From assembly GCA_021798115.1 (NCBI GenBank), contig JAJZYM010000017.1, positions 1 to 38,202 on the forward strand: a stretch of DNA of 38,202 nucleotides, written 5' to 3'. Positions 34,811-38,202 of this stretch are shown here, piece after piece. The stretch's first letter is position 1. Each line of letters opens with the position of its first letter. The notes beneath the pieces were generated by a model. That model was given only the letters and a program-made list of their open reading frames with translations, did no database searches and was not told the origin of the DNA. This DNA comes from Pseudomonadota bacterium (lineage in GTDB: Bacteria; Pseudomonadota; Gammaproteobacteria; JAKAQQ01). The translations under genes and the position numbers were made by a program.

Positions 34811-36571
34811 CTAAGGCGCTCCGAGCGGCAGCGGCACGCTCCAGATCTGCGAAGCGGGGTTGTGCCCGCAGCGTTCAACCGCCAAGGGACCGTTCACCGG
34901 CCCGGTGAGACAGCGACGGGTGGCGCGGTTGACGAGGCGGCCGAGAATCGTGTAACGCCAACGCTCGAAGAGGCTCGCGGTGCAAGCCTGCAGCCGTGCG
35001 GCAGCGCCGATCTCGGCGAGACATTTGCCCCCGGACCGCAGAGCCCCGTCCGCGAGGACCCGCCAGCTCTGGGACGCTCCACCCGTGCAGTTCGCGACAC
35101 GGCCCGGTGCGGTCAGGCAGCGGGTGTACATCTCGGCCGTCCGTTGATTCCGCGCAAGGTGGGGGCGGATCCGCGTGATCACACCCACACGGGCCGGCGG
35201 GCCGCAGCGTCGGTCCGGCCGCACGGACCAGATCACCGTGTCGTGCACCCCGACCCGGGCGACGAGCGCCCGCGCGGCGCGGTGGCGCACCCCCGTCCAC
35301 AGGTCAACGGCATCCAGACGGCAGCCGGCACCGCCGAAGCCCAAACGCTCGGGGTGCACGCGCACGCGCAGGGGGCGCGAACCACGATTGAGCAGCGCGA
35401 TCGCGTACCGGCCGTTCACAAGGGGCTTGATCAGAAGGTCCTCGCTCGGGCTGCGCTCGAGCAAGGTCGCCATGCGCCCGAGGGGGTCCTGGTCCACCGC
35501 CAGAACGGCTCGGTTGCCGAGGATCCGAATGCTGGCCGCAGAGAGCCGCGCGACGTCGGACCCCAAAATCAGGGGGGCCGACATCATCGACCAGAGTGCG
35601 AGTTGACTCCGGGTCTCCGCCCGGGTCAGGCCCGGATCGCCGCCGATGATCATGTCCGGGTCGTCCCAGCGGCCAGGGGCTTGGAACCGCCCCAATTCCA
35701 GGTTGTAGTCATAATTCCACATCACACTCGCCCAACGCGACCGTCGCGGGTCGCGCGGATCGTACGTGGCGATGTCCGATCCCGTGCGCCAGAGTTCTCC
35801 GTAGCGGCGGACCCAGTTCAGGACGTCGTACCACTCGGGCGACCCCTGAAAGTAGGCAGGCGCAGATTCCTCGAAGATGATCGGACGCGCCACGTGCGCA
35901 AGCGCCCGGCTCGCCGCCCGATACGCCGTCCGGTAGGCGGCGGCGGGCGAGACACCCGGGGGGACAAAGACATGGCAGCCGTCGAGCTTGAGGTAATCGA
36001 CCCCCCAGGAGGCAAAGAGACGCGCGTCCGCAAGGAAATGTGCCCGGCCGCCGCCAGGGGGGGTTCCGCTGCCGGCCCCTCCCCCGCAGGTGGCATAGCC
36101 GGCGTCCTCGTAGATGCCGAATTTCAACCCGAGCCGGCGCACGCTCCGGGCGAGCGCCCGCATGCCCGCGGGAAACTTTCGCCGGTTCGCCCTGAGATCA
36201 CCCTCACGGTTACGGTGTTTGCGCATCCAGCAGTCGTCGACGACGACGAGTTTGTAGCCGCGCGCAGCCAGACCCGTTTTGACGAGGGCGCGTGCGTTGG
36301 CCAGAACCACCCGGGCGTCGACCCGGCACTGATAGTGCGCCCAGTCGTTCCAGCCCATCGGTGGAGGAACGGTGAGCGCCGCCCCCGCGCCCCCGCGCGG
36401 GGGGGTCGCGAGGGCACGCGGCGCAAGAATCGTGGTGAGAACCAGGATCCCAGCCGTCAGGGCCGCGACGACGATCGGGCGGTCTGACGGCTCGCGACAA
36501 GGGGGTTTTGTGTTCGGGGGCGTCGGCCCGTCGGCTTGCGCCATCCCGATTCCGCGCACCACGGGCGGCAT
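34811..36571 (-). CDS. GH27 family glycosidase (alpha-galactosidase type) with ricin-type lectin domain
   Basis: The protein has 586 residues. A hydrophobic stretch (32-50) followed by ALATPP suggests a signal peptide or anchor, so it is probably exported. Residues 65-365 are a GH27 catalytic domain: PPMGWNDWAHYQC, VVVDDCW, GIYEDAGYATC, nucleophile Asp197 in DYLKLDGCH and the acid/base in RWDDPDM (303-306). A beta-sandwich follows. Residues 480-580 form a ricin-B/CBM13-type trefoil: three units start RCLTAP, KCLAEI and RCLTGP and end QSWRV, ERWRY and QIWSV. It probably removes alpha-linked galactose or related sugars outside the cytoplasm. The ATG at 36571 has GGAGGGG upstream. Such an enzyme is unexpected here and may be acquired. 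Confidence 0.8.
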   Translation of the reverse strand: MPPVVRGIGMAQADGPTPPNTKPPCREPSDRPIVVAALTAGILVLTTILAPRALATPPRGGAGAALTVPPPMGWNDWAHYQCRVDARVVLANARALVKTGLAARGYKLVVVDDCWMRKHRNREGDLRANRRKFPAGMRALARSVRRLGLKFGIYEDAGYATCGGGAGSGTPPGGGRAHFLADARLFASWGVDYLKLDGCHVFVPPGVSPAAAYRTAYRAASRALAHVARPIIFEESAPAYFQGSPEWYDVLNWVRRYGELWRTGSDIATYDPRDPRRSRWASVMWNYDYNLELGRFQAPGRWDDPDMIIGGDPGLTRAETRSQLALWSMMSAPLILGSDVARLSAASIRILGNRAVLAVDQDPLGRMATLLERSPSEDLLIKPLVNGRYAIALLNRGSRPLRVRVHPERLGFGGAGCRLDAVDLWTGVRHRAARALVARVGVHDTVIWSVRPDRRCGPPARVGVITRIRPHLARNQRTAEMYTRCLTAPGRVANCTGGASQSWRVLADGALRSGGKCLAEIGAAARLQACTASLFERWRYTILGRLVNRATRRCLTGPVNGPLAVERCGHNPASQIWSVPLPLGAP

Positions 36572-36633
36572 GCCCCCCCTCCGCCCCTGACCGGAGCCGG
36601 TCCCCCGGGCGAGCCGTCGTGGCCGAATCGGAC

Positions 36634-36966
36634 TCACGACGCTCTTCGCGGACGGGCCACGAGAGCCCAGACGAGAAGCGCGATCCAGGCCACGACCGTC
36701 CAGCCGAGAAACACGTTGAGAAGAAAGATCGCAAGCGTGTTCTCCGCTCGTCTCGAGAAGGCCACGACCGTGGGAAGAACGAAAAGAGCCAGAACCAGTG
36801 CCAAGCCGGCCACCACGACGCCGAGCGGGGCCAGGACGGCCGCGAAACCGAGCACGAGCGCGAGACCGACGCCGCAGACGACGACAGCCCCCGCAAAAAC
36901 CGCAAGGGGCAGGACGAGAGGGCTTTTCGTGACGAGGGGTGAAGCAAGCATCACGACGCTGCGCAT
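36634..36966 (-). CDS. Superinfection-immunity-family membrane protein
   Basis: This 110-residue membrane protein has about three hydrophobic segments. Its end, LPTVVAFSRRAENTLAIFLL followed by NVFLGWTVVAWIALLVWAL, matches the short Imm_superinfect family. Phage T4 Imm gave the family its name, but most bacterial members are simply small membrane proteins. A true anti-phage role cannot be assumed. The start ATG at 36966 has a GAGGAG 11 bases upstream; a GTG ten codons earlier is the alternative. It lies 62 bases upstream of the GH27 gene on the same strand and may be co-transcribed. Confidence 0.7.
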   Translation of the reverse strand: MRSVVMLASPLVTKSPLVLPLAVFAGAVVVCGVGLALVLGFAAVLAPLGVVVAGLALVLALFVLPTVVAFSRRAENTLAIFLLNVFLGWTVVAWIALLVWALVARPRRAS

Positions 36967-37139
36967 CTCCGCCGATACTCCTCGGGAGTCTAGCACGCCC
37001 CGAAGAGTCGGGCACCACGACGAGCCTCACTCTCACCCGTGGAGCCGACCCGGAGCGCACGACCCTCCCTCATCACCCGAGTCCGGAGAGCCCATCCTCA
37101 AGATGGGGAGTGACGCGCCCGCAAAACCCGCTCATCCGG

Positions 37140-37496
37140 TCATGACGACCCTCGTCCATCCTCTCGGGGCTTCGAACGGTCTTCGGGTGCCCGGAGGACC
37201 TTCCGGTAACGCTCTTTTTCGAGCTTGAGCGATTCCCTCCGGGCGAGGAAGGCGATGAGCCCGAAGAAGAGCCAGACCCCGAGCCAGACGAGCAGGATCG
37301 CCCCGATGTGGTTCCCGAACCGGTGGAAGGCCCCAATGCCGAAGAACATGGCGATGGTTGCACTCGCCCAGAGCCGGAGAATGCCAGGGAGCACCGGACG
37401 GGGAGGCATTTTGAGCACGTTCCCGCAGAACCACGCGACGAGCACGTACGCGGCCATGGCGGGAGGAAGGGCGAGAAAGGGAAGAATGAGCAGCAT
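37140..37496 (-). CDS. Hypothetical membrane protein
   Basis: This 118-residue protein has three predicted membrane helices: LLILPFLALPPAMAAYVLVAW, ILRLWASATIAMFFGIGAF and IGAILLVWLGVWLFFGLIAF. A basic cytosolic tail with many Lys, Glu and Arg (RRESLKLEKERYRKVLRAPE) follows. No family was recognised. The ATG at 37496 has AGGAG seven bases upstream, which favours it over a start 14 codons earlier. It is on the same strand as the immunity-family and GH27 genes, 173 bases before the former. Confidence 0.6.
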   Translation of the reverse strand: MLLILPFLALPPAMAAYVLVAWFCGNVLKMPPRPVLPGILRLWASATIAMFFGIGAFHRFGNHIGAILLVWLGVWLFFGLIAFLARRESLKLEKERYRKVLRAPEDRSKPREDGRGSS

Positions 37497-38118
37497 GGGG
37501 GAACTCCTATGACGTGTACTCAGCTCTCGACGCTCCAACCTGAGGCCACCACCACGCTCCTTCCGGGCCGGCCTCCCACGAACAACGAGGAGTGGCAGGC
37601 CGCCCGTGCGCCCTTCAGACTGTCCTTCAACGGATCCGGGCGGCGCGGCGGGGAACCCCGGGCCTCAGCAGTATGCACTCTTTGCTGTCTCTCCACGACC
37701 CCCCTTTGAAGTCCGCCGCGTCATGCGTCCGGACGGCATCGGCAATGCTTGCCGTACCCGACCGCTGGATGCCGGTCGAGCCGCATGACCGCCTGATCCT
37801 CCTGAGTGGACTGCCTGTCGTCCGGCGTACCTCGTAGCTGCGCACCAGGCCTCGAGGTGAGTGCTACGACTGGAATCCGCCCGGCCTGCGTAAGATTCTC
37901 GAGGGATGCTGACCCACAGCGGATTTGACTTTCCTGTGTCGGTTCGAACGGGAAGGGCTCGAGAGCGCCGCGAACGGAAGATCCCGCCGGAGCCGCTCGG
38001 AGCCTGAGGTCGAAAGAGGAGGCCACAACCGAGGCGAGGCACAGGAATGAATCGCGTGGGGTTGCGGGCCCTCGACGGGTCCGCCGTCTCTCCACGTCCC
38101 GTACGTGCGGTGGTTCAG
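37497..38118. other. Intergenic stretch without a supported gene
   Basis: About 620 bases between the membrane-protein gene and tRNA-Lys. Open frames on both strands are short, lack ribosome sites and recognisable domains, and one simply runs out of the tRNA. No integrase, attachment-site repeat of the tRNA end or clear terminator was seen. Confidence 0.6.
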
Positions 38119-38194
<76 letters not shown>

Positions 38195-38202
38195 ACGGTC
38201 TC

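Noticed and set aside
36634-36966. Phage-defence gene claim from the superinfection-immunity match
   Set aside because: Most bacterial members of this family have no shown anti-phage role and no phage or defence genes are adjacent.

Overview
The window is a very GC-rich chromosomal segment from a gammaproteobacterium. The best evidence for this is gene order. Two blocks keep the arrangement known from Escherichia coli and Pseudomonas: mltD / gloB / yafS-like methyltransferase / rnhA / dnaQ, and (tRNA-Leu) tig-clpP-clpX-lon-hupB-(tRNA-Val, tRNA-Asp)-ppiD. The long single-chain PurL also fits a proteobacterium. An acidophilic or metal-exposed chemolithotroph is possible, given the metal-type accessory genes and insertion-sequence scars, but the sequence alone does not prove it.

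Layout. (1) 1-5280 is accessory and scarred. A MerT-like membrane protein faces a three-gene unit: a Met-rich protein with a winged-helix-like tail, a SHOCT membrane protein and an ArsM-like methyltransferase. Next come a broken methyltransferase joined to a truncated P4-type integrase and an IS256-family element whose transposase is frameshifted. (2) 5282-16190 carries an amino-acid permease, a Sel1-repeat/prolyl-4-hydroxylase protein, and the run DLH-like hydrolase, purL, urocanase homologue, MFS transporter. The last three genes overlap one another. (3) 16260-18101 is an insertion-sequence graveyard. It is bracketed by ~37-bp direct repeats and by inverted IS256 tails, and it holds one intact TonB-like gene. 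(4) 18243-25515 is the conserved repair and envelope block: CPA1 antiporter, dnaQ, rnhA, yafS-like, gloB, a six-LysM MltD and fabI. (5) 25767-34449 is the protein quality-control and nucleoid block with three tRNAs, a sigma32-type promoter before lon and a sigma70 promoter before hupB. (6) 34587-38194 is a small accessory pocket between tRNA-Leu and tRNA-Lys: a GH27 glycosidase with a ricin-type domain, a superinfection-immunity-family protein and small membrane proteins.

The genes most worth attention are these: the urocanase homologue with Leu in place of the catalytic Cys; the Met-rich/winged-helix protein; the Sel1-P4H fusion; the IS-bracketed TonB-like gene; and the GH27-ricin protein. 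No CRISPR array, rRNA or complete prophage was seen.
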